From Trebouxia sp. TZW2008 (Eukaryota; Chlorophyta; Trebouxiophyceae; Trebouxiales; Trebouxiaceae): a stretch of 64,000 nt of DNA. The position numbers and the translations under genes are program-made. The stretch's first letter is position 1. Each line of letters starts with the position of its first letter. The notes beneath the pieces were generated by a model. That model searched no databases and had not been told where the DNA came from. It worked only from the letters and a program-made list of their open reading frames with translations. Location: contig BDIU01000382.1 of the NCBI GenBank assembly GCA_002118135.1, positions 23,791-87,790 on the forward strand. Direction: 5' to 3'. This document shows, one piece after another, positions 34,792 through 47,116 of the stretch.

Positions 34792-37700
34792 TCATCCAGC
34801 ATCAGAACGTGTGTCATCGATCATGATATCAGCATGCTTCATTGAGGCATAAGGCGACGCTGACTTGGCAGCTCCAGTCCATTTCTTACGGCCTTTGCCA
34901 GCAAGCCTCCTCCTGATTGCAGGGCCAGCACACATTGCAGACCCACAGTTGCAGTGACCCTGCAGGTTGCTCTCCAAGAAGTTTGTGCCATAGTCGAACC
35001 TGCATTGCAAATGAATCAGTTCTCGGATCCATAATCTACTAATCAAGCAAAGCTCAACGAGTGTTGCAACATGCACAAGTGTGCTCATTGTGGTGGCTGT
35101 CACCCCTGAAGGAACAATTGCAACCACCTGAGTGCCAGAACTGAATGAAGGCATTTAGAGCAGCATACCAACACGGCAGATATGCATGCTCAGCAGCTGA
35201 GGCAGTAACAGCCATCTGAAGCCTTTTATCGTCAACACTAGATTCTGCAAATGCGCCATACTTGCAGTCAGTCAAACGAAACGGTAGCTGGTGTCACGTA
35301 ACACACAGCATACAGTCATATGCTAGTGAGTAAGATTCTCACGTCAGTTCTGTCATGGGGGGGATGTTCTGCCCAGCAAACAGGCAGACCTGGGTCTGCA
35401 TGAAGTCATGATGAGCGGACAGCAGCGGCTGTGCATATAAGCTGGGCTCACAACTATGGTTGATGAAGCGCGCTGCGTTGCCTTCATGTTTAGCATCCAA
35501 GATGAACTCTACCTCCCTGCAGGGCAGCAAACCCATCAATGGTGATTTTCCACTTCGCTGTTGCTCGTGACATGTTGATCTGGCATGTGGCGCAGGCAAA
35601 CAACATCATGCAGGCTGCAACGATGTGCCTGTAAGCGGCAGGCAGGCAGTAAAGCCAGCTCTCTTTGTCATTCTGGACAGCACAGTGAACCACATATTTG
35701 CATGACACCAACTGACTAATCCAGACTTCCAGTGATACCTGTCAGCAGCAGGCAGCAAAGGCAACTCTTCATCTCCTTCCTGGTAAGGTCGTGGCATCAG
35801 GTCAAAGGTGTACTCCATGTCATCATCAGCGACTGTGCTAGCCGCTCTGATTCTGCCAGTGTAATTCATGACGAAAGCGCCATTAGGGATGGTGTCCCAG
35901 CTGCGCAGACCCCAGCCCTTGTTAGCTGTCTGAAACACCTCCAAGCGATATGGGCAACCCTACATACCAATGAGTAATTGTTCGATGCGAGAACAGCGCT
36001 TGTTCTGCCAGGGTAGTTCACGACAAAAGCCACATTGGGTATGGTCATCCAGCTGCATAGGCCCCAACCCTTGTTGGCTGTCTGGAAGACCTCCAGCCGA
36101 TATGGGCAACCCTGCACACATTCAGTCACCCAATCAGGCAGCCCTGCATGTCGCGTCCCAAAAAGATAATTTGGCGACTGAAACAAGCTGAGACTGGTGT
36201 CCTATGTTGTCTCAACAGGGCCTAGCCTTTGTTATCTGTCCGAAATACCTCCAAGCAGTTTGGGCAGCTTTACAAATGATCACTCCATTGGTGAAAAAGC
36301 AAGCGAGCCAATGATCAATCATATCAAACAAGCAAGCAAGCAGGCAAGCTATCAGGCAGCTCTGCATGTCACAAGATAGGCAATGAGTCGCTAAATGAAG
36401 CAATCCATCAGACAAGTGATGACCAGTGTATATGTTGACGCAACAATATTGGCCAAATCATTTGGGCAATGTCGTCATTAAACATGGGGTCTTGGCACAC
36501 CTGTTGGCTGGCTGCTTGAGGGCAGGCAGAGCCCTGAGGGCAGTTGGCCCAGGGCCCACACTCATACAGCACTGGTTGCAGCCTCTGGGAAATGGCATGC
36601 TTGATCTTGCCTCCTATGTCTGTACAGAACAAGCAGTTGTTTAGGACACTTCAAGCTGAATCTCAGGCACACAATGGGTACAACAGCAGTTGGCTTGTGA
36701 CCAAGACTCAGTAGACGCCGTTGGCCCACACTCATACAGCACTGGCTGCAGCCTTCAAGAAATGGCATGCTTGATCTTGCCTCCTATGTCTGCACCAAAA
36801 ATAACTTAAATTGAGCTGAGAGGCATCCAAAACTGGGCTTCAGGCATATACACCACACAAGGGCAGGCAGTGCCATGATGGCAGTCGGCCCAGGGCCCAC
36901 ACGTGTATAGCACTGGCTGCAAGCTCCTTGAAATGGCAGGCTTGATCTTGCCTCCCATGTCTGCACGTGATAAGAGCTTGTTTAGGTGCAAGAACAACAC
37001 AAGCTAAATCTCAGTCATACAGTGAGTATGGCACCGGTTGGCTCCTGACTTGCACTTTCAATGCATCATAGGTAGCTTGAGTACCTGAACAGTGGACCAG
37101 CGCCCACACTCACCAGCAACGGTTGCAGAGTTATGGAAACAACGTGCTTAATTTCCATTCACATTTGTATGTATTGCAGGGGCAAGTCTGAGGGCTTACT
37201 GCGATCATGCTATGGGAGCAAGCCACCATTCAGGTACTCCAGGTACAGGTGAGGCTGCGCCTTTAATTCCTTGGCTTTATTGCAGCCATGAAGGGATGCA
37301 TCCACGGCATAACAGGGCAATTGAAGGCCCTACTGCCGTTATGCAGAAGGAGCAATGCAAAGGCGTAGTGTGATTGTAACAGGGCAATTGAGAGGCTTAC
37401 TACGGTCATGATATGGGAGCAAGCCACCATTCAGGTACTCTAGGTACAGATGAGGCTGCCCCTTGAATTCCTTAGGTAGCGTTGGCACTGCCGGCTGTGG
37501 TACAGCAGGGCACGCAACAGAACCGGTGATATAGGTGAGAGTCTTCTTGTGAGCAGCTCGCGCACTGCAACACGGATTTCTGGTGAGTGCCAGGATAAGA
37601 GTTGGGTCAGCCTTTTGACATGCAATAATGCTCAATAGAGATCACCAATGTAGCAAGCACGTTCTCTGCTTCTTGTCAGCACAGCAAACATCCTCACATT

Positions 37701-40700
37701 TGAAGTATTAGATCATTGCCTCAGAACCGGCTCAATGATCAGCTGTACATTTGAGAGTTGAACCAAGTGTTCCACCTGAGTCACATGGCTGATCATGTGA
37801 CAGTTGTGTGAATGGTCATATGACCAAACATCTGCCTGGTCATGCGACTGGTCACATGATTGCTGACCTGTCACTGATGTGGTGGGTGACAGGGTTGCCC
37901 TTCATATCCCGCTCCCTCAGAATGTGGCTGGCCTCACTGAACGGTGTGATTGCCTCATTCACTTCATTCACCCCTACAACCTGCATATGCTACAAAGCAC
38001 AGTTATTACCATGCAGTACAGTAAACTCACTTTGTAACGACTGCTTTGGTCACCAAGAAATTTGTCCTTACATCGAGTCGTCGCCACTCAGAGGGACTAC
38101 TGCAGTCGGAATGCAGTGATTGGTCACCAATGGCGTCGTCCTTACATCAGGATTGTCCTTACACCGAGTGTCCTTGCAGAGAGAGTTTACTGTAACCTGA
38201 TCACTTGCAGTTGCCTGCCCCTGCTCTAGCTGAGTGCAGCTGAATGGACATGAGTACTGTTCTGGCAAAGCTTGATTGTCTAAGCAAGCACTCTAGCGTC
38301 AGTGTGGAGACAGGGCAATTTGAGGCAGCAAAGTGCCACGCTGCGTGATTGCACAGCTGAAATACCGTTCTTCTTGGACATGATAACAACAAACAGTCCA
38401 GAAAATGCGGATTGGTTTTGGCTCTTCGCCATAGGAGATATGAATGTCATGAACGCCCGGTCAAGTCATGCTATAATTGAAGATTCACAGTGTGCTTGAG
38501 ATCAAAGACACTCAACAACTTGCTACTTTACACTCCTCTGCAATAGCTCAAGCTTGATGAGAGAATGCACACAACTTTTGCACATAAGTTTTCCAGAAAG
38601 CGCTCACTGTATTGGGCTCTGCACCACATGAGATGTCCACATCATACACACCCAGTCTAGTCAGCGCTGACAACCCCTTAGGCGCTGATTTGCCGCCAAA
38701 ATCTACACGCTCTGTGGCTATGTCACCCTGATTGGGCCGCCGCCTGAGCAGATACTTGTACACCAGGAACCCGCCTTTGCCCTTTTCCAGCCAGTACTTC
38801 ACCTAAAACAAATGATGCAGTATCGTAATGGAGTGTAATGTACCTTCATGAACCCCTGCAATGAAGGATTGTTCAGCATGGACTGTGTAGATCAGGTCAC
38901 ATTGAGGCTGCCCAATGCACATAGGGTCACCACACTTTACAAGTCAATATACATGACTTGACCACAGTCTGCAAGCCAACTCATACCCAAGAACACATCA
39001 TGCAAGCAGTCAGGCAGCATCTCACTACATTGTGGAGGCCATCATAGATGTAGATGTTTGTCCACAATGCATCAGTTGACAACATTGTGCGACTTGCCAC
39101 GCCTTATTCAATCAATTTGTGTAAGCTGTAAACAGCACCTCACCACATTGTACAAGCCATCATAGATGTAGACACAGCCACATATGGCGTCCTTTTCCAC
39201 ATTCTTGCGGGTGATCCTGACGGGAATGCCCAATTGGATGTTCCCCACCTACGATAACAAGAATCTTTGAGTCAGGCCCAAACAGTGTGACTCAGTGCAC
39301 TACAGCCGTGGGTGATAGGAGATCTCTGCTTGCGCAAACAATGCAGATGACAGGTTGTTTTCATGCCATTGCTTGGGCCACACAGTCAGATTCAACAGAC
39401 AGGCTCAAAGAGTCTGACTGAGTGCTTTACGGCCGTCAGTGATAGGAGGTAACCTCTGCTTGCGCAAACAAGGCAGATGACGCAGATGTTTCTCACTATT
39501 TGCCAGACCGTACAGTCAGCTCCAAACAGACAGACTGGAATCACTACAGGTCAGTGGTAGACAGACTGGCATCACTACAGTGCGACTGGAATCACTACAG
39601 GTCAGTGGTAGGAGGAAATCTCTGCTTGCACAAGCAAGATAGATAACAGGCGTGTTCCATGCGTTTGTTTAGGCCATACAGCCAGATCCATTTGAGAGGC
39701 TCATGCATTGTGGCTCACTACACTACAGCTGTCAGCAATTGATTGCAACTTGTGCTTGCTCAAATGCAAGACAGGTAGCAGGCCTATGGCATATATAAGC
39801 TTTGAAACAAGGCTTGATACATGCAGTCAGCACAAGTGTGCTTTGCTTGTTGGGGTTTGACCGCTGCGCGATGCTTTGCAAGAAAGTCGTCATTGCAGCG
39901 TCAATGCATGCTACAGAACTAGTTGGCTGCACGCACTCAGAGGGACAAATATCAGCTGAGGCAAAGCACTCACCAAGGCCAGATTTCCAGCAACCAGCTT
40001 TTGGTCGCCTGTCTGCTTCCTGTTACCCAGCAAATCATTGCCACCCTGCCCTGCATTCAGTTTGACTGAATTATCTCTGCTGTGCTTTTTTATACGGGCC
40101 ACAGAGGCAGACACTATTTGCATCGAATGAATGTTAACCTGTGTTGGGCACTGCTTTCAAGGGGACATGCCTGTGCTATCGTCCTCATGTACAGGAGTGT
40201 GCTTTGCTATGATGTGCTGCCGCTGCATACCATCACGCTGATACTACTTTGCGCTTTGCCACAGTGGTAAAGCATGTCAGGGCATTGCGCACACACGTGA
40301 ATCAACACAACAAGCACAGGGCATGTGCAACCTGTACTCAGCATCATGTCGTGCCAAGTTACATACATATGATCATATCAACTACAGAAAGAAATGTTGC
40401 GCAGCTTCAGGCACCACAGCACTCTTTGAGTGCAGCACATTTGGCTTTGCATAGACATTGACAGGCACTGCAACTAATTGTTGAAAGCCTTTTGGCTGCA
40501 ACCACACACCCGTGTAAATCAGCTCATGCCCATCATCTGAATCATCTTCATACCCACCACACACCATGATGCTGGTGGCATACTGCATTTGCAAAAAGGA
40601 AATATAGTTCACAAGGCACTCTTGCATGACAAAGTGCTCAAATGCCAGGCTGTGACATTGCATTATCATATAAGGTTAGCTGCGTATGTTGCGGACTAGA

Positions 40701-43233
40701 AGACTACCGTCTCCAGGCTGATTGTTGTCATTGAATGTGGCCAGCCAAAGGCATCAAGCACTTATCATGCGTGTACAGCTGGAGGTCATACTCCATGCCA
40801 GAGGCTGGTTGGATTTGCACGTGTCAATGAATCCATACTTGCACATGAGTTCTTTTCAAGCAGTACGTTGTTGCTTGTGTGCATGCAACCGTCATGCAGA
40901 CTTTTTGACAATTAGCATTGGTGCTCTATGACCGATCTCAGATTTGCTGCGTTTGTGCATGTACCGTCAGAAACATGCAAGAAGCAGCAACCACAATGAT
41001 TTGAGATCAAGAACAGCATTTGTTGCCAACAAGGAAGCGCCACATTCACCAAGGTCTCGGCCAGGCTAATGCTTCCAACTGACCTGGGGGCATCCGCTGA
41101 CATTGGGCTTTGTAATGCAGTCAATGCCACCCAATGGTGAGAAATGCATCCCAAGCACACCCATCTCTGCTCTCAGGTAAAACCTGGGCAACATGAGCAC
41201 ATGATTTGCCAGGTGTACTCACTTATGCTGTCGTGCTGAGGCAACCCACTGAATCCCATGTGCATCATGAAGACAGGTTGCAGGTTGTAGGAGCCTGACA
41301 AGCATACAAAAGTGTAAGCAGCGCAACAAATCTTGTGATCAACCATGCTGGAGATCTGACCTGTCTCCAATGGCAATGCCAGACACATGGCCAGCAACCT
41401 TCTCAGTGTTGATCAGCTCCCCTGCATCTTTCATCATCTTGCGAGCCACGGTGTCAGGCCTCTTGCTGAGTGACTTGCCTCCAGCACCCACCCCATTGCC
41501 GTCAGCGTACCTTTTATCTTCAATCACCCTTGCCTGCAACCAGTAGCGAGCCTCTTTCATCATCTTGCAAGCGAAGGTGTCACGTTGCTTGGTCACGTTT
41601 TACCTCCAGCACCCCACCCGCTCCCATCAGGAGACCCCTCAATCACCCTTGCCTGCACCACGGTTATTGCTGTAGTGCGCGTGTCTCATCATCTTATGCG
41701 TTCAGGTGTCAGGCCTTTTGTTGAGCCACTTGCCTCCAGCACCCTTGCCATTGCCATCAACATACAGTTGGTCTTCAATCACCCTATAGATATCAACAGC
41801 TGCCATACTTACAGTCTCGGCAATACAGCTTGACATCTGACCTGCTTGGGTCTGAATGGCATGATGTGATGCAAACGGCCAACAGAGCTGCCACAACAAG
41901 ATTGACAGCACACGTCCCATCATTCAGCACTTCAAATTTGCAGTGCCCAAGGCTCACCTGCCGATAGAACTTGTTATAGTGAGTCCTGGCCTTAATCACT
42001 TTGGCGACATCACTTGCCTCAATTATCTCCTCTTCATTGACATGCAACCCCAGTCTTCTGTAAGGCTCTTCCCCTGTGTTAGCAAAGCACGTCAAGGCCA
42101 CGTGGTATGGGCAGCAAGCTTGTGGGCTGTGTGCAATGTCATGTTTGCTGCTTCAGCATTAACCCTGTCCTGTTGGGACTTTGAGCAAAAGATTTGGCAT
42201 CACCTCCTGTCCTCGTCAAACATGCCAGCTTGATGTACAGAGGCAACAATAGGGCTAGCCATGGGCAAGTAAGCGTGTGCAAAGCAAATGTGGCCATAGC
42301 AAGCATGACAACAGGGGCTTTAAAGCCTGTACAGTGAACGCAACAGCAATCAATTGATGTTGCATCTAGTCAAAGCATTTGTGCATATTGACATTGGCAG
42401 CGTGAGCTTTGCCCATCAGTTTGCATATGCTGTGCCTACTAGCATATAGCATATTACAGGTGTGACCAAGCGAAGCTCATCAGGGAAGGCGTAGCCACAC
42501 GACGGTGCACACATGACGGGTGCAGAACTACACCTGGCGCATGTTCACACACTTGTGAAGCCTGTGGTTGAGGAGGCAGGTCCAGCAGAGATGCTGTCCT
42601 GCTGTCGCTGCTGCCGCTGTTGCCCTTGACCTTTTTCTGAGCAGCACTGCCCGCAGCTGCTCGCTTTCTGCTTTTTGATGGCTGCTGTGCAGCATCTGAC
42701 GCATCAGCACTAGCCTGCTTGTTGTTCTGTTTGAATGCGGTTTTGCGCTGCTTCCTGGGCTGTTGAGTCTTGACTGCAGCTGCCTGGCCAGTCTCCTTGC
42801 AAACTTTCTGCCTTTTGTTGGCAGGCACACTAGGAACAGGTGCAATGTCTGCTGGGGACTGTGCATTCTTTGAGCTGTCTGACGCAGAAGTGCCTGTAGG
42901 GGACTGGACGCTGCATACTGGCAGCTTTTGTGCACCTCTGCGCGTCTTTGCACTGCGTACATCAGGCCTGATGCGCTTTCTGCAAGTGATTTTCTGTCTC
43001 ACCACCCTGGTCCGTGCAGCAGCAACAGGCGCTACAGCTGCTGCAGGCTGTGTTGATGACTGCTGCAATACGCATGCCTCTGCTTCATGCTCAGTGCTAT
43101 TTGTAGCACATGTGTCAGTGCACAGGCCATGATTTTCACGCTGACGACGGTCCTCTTGGTCAACTGCTTGTTGATCTGACACCCCTGTGAGCTCGCACAA
43201 CGCAGAGGTCGCAAAATGCCCTGACACTGACAT
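34792..43233 (-). CDS. SUVH: SUVH-type histone H3K9 methyltransferase (SRA, pre-SET, SET, post-SET)
   Basis: Fourteen exons with matching phases: 43233-42534, 42073-41958, 41533-41361, 41183-41084, 40582-40510, 40050-39974, 39248-39144, 38802-38608, 37980-37868, 37564-37401, 36613-36501, 35959-35739, 35516-35343, 34999-34792; 843 aa. Residues 1-233 are a basic, low-complexity tail. The SRA region (about 318-505) has VAGHVSGIAIGDRFYLRAEM, CGGYEDDSDDGHELIYTG, GQGGNDLLGNRKQTGDQKL, IYDGLYNV and KYWLEKGKGG. The SET domain (about 646-785) has FQTANKGWGLRSWDTIP, GNAARFINHSCEP and ELTFDYG; post-SET has CNCGSAMC. Known family role: binding methylated CpG or CHG DNA through SRA and methylating H3 lysine 9 in the nucleus to keep transposons silent. 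Catalytic NHSC and the FDYG tyrosine are present. The pre-SET part (about 560-645) has far fewer cysteines than the usual nine. Several introns contain exon-edge echoes. Confidence 0.93.
35965..36270 (-). repeat. Echoes of the 5' part and acceptor of SUVH exon 35739-35959
   Basis: 36018-36115 repeats the exon start nearly completely (LEVFQTANKGWGLCSW, TIPNVAFVVNYPGR) behind an acceptor, and 35975-36020 plus 36205-36270 are shorter, more decayed copies. All lie upstream of the real exon in the minus sense. Confidence 0.85.
36640..37170 (-). repeat. Two to three echoes of the 5' part and acceptor of SUVH exon 36501-36613
   Basis: CACTGGCTGCA(G/A)(C/G)CT, GAAATGGCA(T/G)GCTTGATCTT and GCCTCC(T/C)ATGTCTGCAC recur at 36725-36795 and 36880-36965, and weakly at 37095-37160. 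On the minus strand this is the acceptor plus GGKIKPAISRSLQPVLYTCG. The 36880 copy stays open through CGPWADCHHGTACPC. Confidence 0.85.
37185..37290 (-). repeat. Echo of the 3' part and donor of SUVH exon 37401-37564
   Basis: GGGCTTACTGCGATCATGCT followed by ATGGGAGCAAGCCACCATTC and AGGTACTCCAGGTACAGGTG repeats 37390-37460 about 200 bp downstream in the minus sense (LYLEYLNGGLLPYHDR and donor). Confidence 0.85.
38370..38480 (-). repeat. Echo of the 3' part and donor of SUVH exon 38608-38802
   Basis: CAGAAAATGCGGATTGG, GCTCTTCGCCATAGGAGATA and GTCATGAACGCCCGGTC align with 38595-38660 (RLGVYDVDISCGAEP end of the exon). It is diverged and frame-broken. Confidence 0.65.
39015..39075 (-). repeat. 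Echo of the 3' part and donor of SUVH exon 39144-39248
   Basis: CTCACTACATTGTGGAGGCC followed by ATCATAGATGTAGATG repeats the donor end of the SRA exon (VYIYDGLYNVV) about 120 bp downstream in the minus sense. Confidence 0.75.
39290..39740. repeat. Tandem repeat in SUVH intron, about 125-165 bp units
   Basis: Units share CACTACAG(C/T)CGT(G/C)(G/A)GTGATAGGAG, then ATCTCTGCTTGCGCAAACAA and GCAGATGAC. Four units are seen, plus a short direct repeat (GACTGGAATCACTACAGGTC) at 39535-39610. Non-coding. Confidence 0.65.
41210..41320 (-). repeat. Probable decayed echo near SUVH exon 41084-41183
   Basis: An acceptor followed by FMMHMGFSGLPQHDSI-like sequence resembles, weakly, the start of the exon (AEMGVLGMHFSPLGGIDCI). 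It lies upstream of the exon in the minus sense, as expected for a 5'-part echo, but the similarity is low. Confidence 0.35.
41535..41800 (-). repeat. Two to three echoes of the 5' part and acceptor of SUVH exon 41361-41533
   Basis: GTGTCAGGCCT(C/T)TTG(C/T)TGAG, ACTTGCCTCCAGCACCC and TCTTCAATCACCCTTGCCTG recur in 41575-41660 and 41705-41785. On the minus strand this is the acceptor and RVIEDKRYADGNGVGAGGKS with variations. Confidence 0.85.
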
Positions 43234-44431
43234 GCTGATTCACAACTGTATGCTAGCGAGGGTGAGCCACTGGACTCGTCGCAGCGCGGAAGTGCGGGAG
43301 ACGATCTAGCCACACTTGATCACTTGCATCGATTCAACGCTTAGATGTGACCATGCGTGATTGCTGGCAGAAACCAACTCGCATCGTTTCAAATCTTGTG
43401 ACAAAACGCGTGGTGACAAGTCTGGCTTCAAGCGCACGGCCGAGCTGCTTCTTGGTCATTGTTCAAACTGCATGGAGGAGGGGAAGGAATATGACACTTG
43501 TGGCAGCATATGAAATGTTTTACGTGATGAAGTGGCCATCAAGCCAGCAACACCACCTGTAGTTGTGTCATACCCAATGAACATGATCTCACACTCATCA
43601 AGTCTGCCCTGCCTGAAAATGTGTAAAATTGTCGGGGGGCAGCGATTTCAGCCAACTACAACGCAGTTGTCAATATTGTGATGAACATCGCAGTGACCGA
43701 CAACTGTTTTGTGCATGATATTATGCATCTGCCAGTGATGTGGCCATTATTCGGAAACATCTGTCAAAAAGGCCTGTATGCCTGTCAAGACTGCCAGCAG
43801 CTCAAACTTGCTGCTGTGAATGTGCCAAGGCTCCCAGCAGGCCTAGGTGGCAGCACCTGAGCCGACATTCTAGCTTAATAATTGACACATTGGACAGGCG
43901 CTTTGTTGTTTACACAAAAGGTAAAGTGTCCGAAGCCTTGAACTAACTTGTGAGTCAATCCAAAGTGCAGTCATGTCCATCAGAACAGGCAGCACTCCAT
44001 CATATCAATTTTTTCACTGAATTACTGATCATCATTGCAGCAGCTGTCACAGGAAAATAAGCTGCACCTGATGCCAGCCTTTAGGAGGCTAAGTGAGACT
44101 TCCAAAACTTGAGCCACATCAAAACGTCTGGCAGCAAATCTATATATGGGTACAACCTGTCCTAGCGCATGAAAAATATGAAATTACTGACTCGTTCAAT
44201 ACTTTTGCGTGGTAAGCCACCATAAGTGGTTGCAAAGCGAATCTAACCTGATCACTGTCTTGTACAGCTGCTGCACTTGAATCTGCTTACATCAAATCTA
44301 TAAGACTCCGCCAACAACTCATGCACTCATGGCTGCATGCAATTGCTGCACAGTCATCATGGGCCATGTGACAGGACGTCTATTGACTACAACAGCGCTA
44401 CACTGTAATTGACTTTGCCTACTGGACAGGG
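43234..44431. other. Intergenic region between SUVH start and LURP-one gene 1
   Basis: Contains the SUVH promoter (moderate CpG content 43240-43460) and the 3' flank of the LURP-one-related gene. Open stretches are short and show no family signature. No repeat array was seen. Confidence 0.4.
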
Positions 44432-45720
44432 CTAACTTGAAGCAGCAATTGCAGCACTGCTGCTGCTAGACGCGACACCAGTAGTATAGATAGATTGGTC
44501 TTGTTGACGGTATATGTCCAGAATGATGATCACACAGGCCATAAAGGCTTGGTCCACGCTTGGGTTCAGAGTGACTTTGTAGGCACCCCTCTCCAGGAAG
44601 CTGTAGTCTTTTGCCCGCACTTTTTCCACCTGCAACATCCATTGCACACTTTGAGCAACAGAAGAGTAGCAGGCACGCTTTGTGTACCAGATGATGAGTT
44701 GTTATGCTGCGTGAGAGAAGACGCACATTATGCATACCGTCAGATGTTGCATGTCGCGCCGTGTATACCAGAATATTAGTTGCCATGCCAAATGAGACAT
44801 AATGCACACCATGTACCCTGTCACTTACTGCATAACAAAACCAACTGCAGGTTTGTGACATGCGAATAGTACTAAAACAATAGCAGCTGATGTGTATGTG
44901 AAGGCAAGCAGATATGACTGTCATACATTGTGCGCAACACTGCTGTGACAATTCACCCACCTGTCCAATGCTCTGACCCTGGTATAGCAAGCAGATATGA
45001 CAGTCATACATTGTGCGCAACATTGCTGTGACAATTCACCCACCTGTCCAATGCTCTGACCCTGATATATGACGTTCCAGGTCATCTTTCCAAAGAAGCC
45101 AGCCCATCTCTTAGAGGCCACAACAACCAGTGCATCATTGCTATGCGCCAACTTGACTTCAACGCCATACCGTCCACTCCATGACCTACGAGATACTGAG
45201 GCTACGGCATCTGCGTCATTGACTTCAGCTTTTGGGTAGATGATGCAAACCTTCTGCATCATTCCCTGCATGTCACTCAGCAGAGTCACTGCCTGTGCTC
45301 AGAATGCTGTTGGTCATACTGTTGGCTGTTTGTGCACAAAGGCAGCATGTAACGCGTGCGGCATTTACTGTTTGCACACAAGGATGGCATGTTCTGCATA
45401 TAATGCTGACAGTTATAAAAGATATTTACCTTGCTTAGGAAATTGCAAACTGGTTTTCCCTCAGCAGTCTTCATGACCCTGCTGACTTTCATAGTCTTGG
45501 CATTCTTTTCTTGTGTGAAAGCAAGCTGCCCCTGACTGTCAAGGACCGTTACTGGGATCCCCCGCCGAATGCAAGATTTGCCATCTTGCACAAAAAGGGT
45601 GCTCGGGTAAGGAGAGCAGAAGTTGCTGCCCAAAAGGGCTGGCAGGGGTTGCTGATGATACATCTGCTGTTGGTCTTCAGAATACTGTGTCACTTTGCCG
45701 TTGACACTGGAGCTGCTCAT
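44432..45720 (-). CDS. LURP-one-related protein 1 (tubby C-terminal-like fold)
   Basis: Three phase-0 exons: 45720-45430, 45265-45044, 44629-44432; 236 aa. Exon 1 has a Q-rich leader and then SNFCSPYPSTLFVQD, VTVLDSQGQLAF and VMKTAEGKPVCNF, which follow the family pattern of a CSPxP start, DxxGxxxF strand and DxxGxPxC turn. Exon 2 ends WNVIYQGQSIGQ. Exon 3 has DYSFLERGAYKVTLNPSVDQ followed by the final hydrophobic helix (AFMACVIIILDIYR), which closes the barrel in this family. Plant members include LURP1, needed for basal defence against an oomycete; the fold is shared with phospholipid scramblases and Tubby. No molecular role can be read here. It is the most 3' of three tandem paralogues. 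The donor of exon 2 is duplicated by an 83-bp repeat. Confidence 0.85.
44908..45073 (-). repeat. Recent 83-bp direct duplication over the donor of LURP-one gene 1 exon 2
   Basis: GCAGATATGAC(T/A)GTCATACA through CACCTGTCCAATGCTCTGAC occurs at 44908-44990 and 44991-45073 with only a few differences. Each copy contains the exon end (QSIGQ) and a GTGGGTGAATT donor. It is the youngest exon-edge echo in the window. Confidence 0.9.
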
Positions 45721-45779
45721 TTACACTCGCACTTGCAAAGATCACTCCGGCCTTGTACCAGCAAAGATAAAGTGTAGTC

Positions 45780-46080
45780 CTAACGCGGTGAAGGCAAGCA
45801 AACCTTCGAAATAGACACTGTGCTAATGGCAATCAGCGATAGTTGCGTACTTGCAGCGAAAAAGATTGCCGCAAGACCTTCTACAGAAGTCTGTGTTTAG
45901 TCAGCGTTTATCTGTGCACAGGGAATAGCAGCAAATGGTAGCTGCGCCTCTGCAGGCTAGCGGCGTATGCTTGCTGGTTTATTTGCCGGAATCGGGCTGC
46001 GTTGCTCGCCTTGAAGACCTGAATGTCCGCCCTAGCCTAAGGATTTGGTAAGTTTCGTATAAAGCGCTCGAGTCGCTTCC
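45780..46080. promoter_or_regulatory. CpG-richer 5' flank of LURP-one gene 1
   Basis: A short CpG-enriched stretch lies just upstream of the ATG at 45720, as found at other gene starts in this window. No specific element was identified. Confidence 0.35.
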
Positions 46081-46081
46081 T

Positions 46082-46471
46082 TTGGCTTCAGGACGACTGC
46101 CCCAGATGACTGATGCTGCAATTGACACAGCAGTTGCAGGTGTGCAACAGGTCGATAGGGCAGACAAAATTTGTGCTCAATGTGGCTCTGGGTCGATTGC
46201 TGATGAGTTTCATCTCGTGTTTGAATGCCATCTTCTACAGCCGCTGAGGCAGCAGTATGCTTCTCTTATCACACCTCAGACTGACACCATGAGACCATGT
46301 TTTGCTCAAAGGGACCGTATGCAGGTGTTCAAGCTAAATCTTGACTGCCTTCATTTCTTCGATAATGGATCAGTTTTTGAGACACGCGATCAAACTTGTT
46401 GGCTGGCCAAAGCGTGTAGTCTCTCTCCCCCCCCGGAGGGGCAGACCGAGCTAATTGAGGGCAGAATATAG
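46082..46471 (+). pseudogene. Retrotransposon-derived fragment with C-terminal zinc-binding motif (non-LTR type)
   Basis: An open plus-strand stretch contains KICAQCGSGSIADEFHLVFE then CHLLQPLRQQYASL. The CxxC...(D/E)xxHxxxxC spacing followed by LRxxY is typical of the zinc-binding motif found at the end of LINE-type ORF2 proteins and related reverse-transcriptase pseudogenes in plants and algae. Upstream polymerase sequence is absent and the start codon is probably accidental. It sits between two LURP-one-related genes and may be linked to their duplication. Confidence 0.6.
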
Positions 46472-46479
46472 ACACAAGG

Positions 46480-47116
46480 GCACACAGCAGCAGCCAACAA
46501 TGACTGCAGCCTGATGGACAAACGGGAAAATGCGAGCCGGGGCCTTGAAGCCTTCAGACGCTGGTGCAAGATCAGGCTGTTGCAGATTGGCTCAGGTGCT
46601 CATCATCGTCAATAGCTGGGTCTGATTTGCAGAGTGTCTTGAGCATGCGCTTGTTCTTTGCAGCAGAAGCATGTGAGGTCGTTTGCATCCTAGAGCTCAG
46701 GCAGTCCTGCATGCACACTTTAAAATGTACATGGACCAGAGCCACACTAGCAGTGTGCAATGGCATTGGGCAGTCCTCTTTATGAAAGGACTGATCAATA
46801 AATATGCACCACATGTGTACAGATTGTTGCGCATGGGACCTTGCTGACACTTTTCAATTGCTAAGAGCTGATCAACTGTAATGCTCAGTAGCATGCAGTG
46901 GCTGACATCAGCCCTTAACCTCAGGATAATCAGCATTTCAGTTTGGTTGATACAGCACTTGCTGCGTTTCATACAAAAGATATGACGGCATTGCAAACAG
47001 ATAGGGCATGCAATGTGGAGGCACCTAGTAAATGATCTAGTGTCAGACACCCTCACTGACGCATAATACAATGAGCCACACAAAAATTTCCTTGCAAGAG
47101 TAGATTGTCTTCCACG
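46480..47116. other. Intergenic region downstream of LURP-one gene 2
   Basis: No supported coding or repeat feature. It should contain the 3' UTR of the gene ending at 47117. Confidence 0.4.

Noticed and set aside
42770..43132. 120-codon plus-strand frame opposite the SUVH N-terminus
   Set aside because: It is the antisense shadow of the low-complexity basic first exon, which joins in phase to the SRA part.
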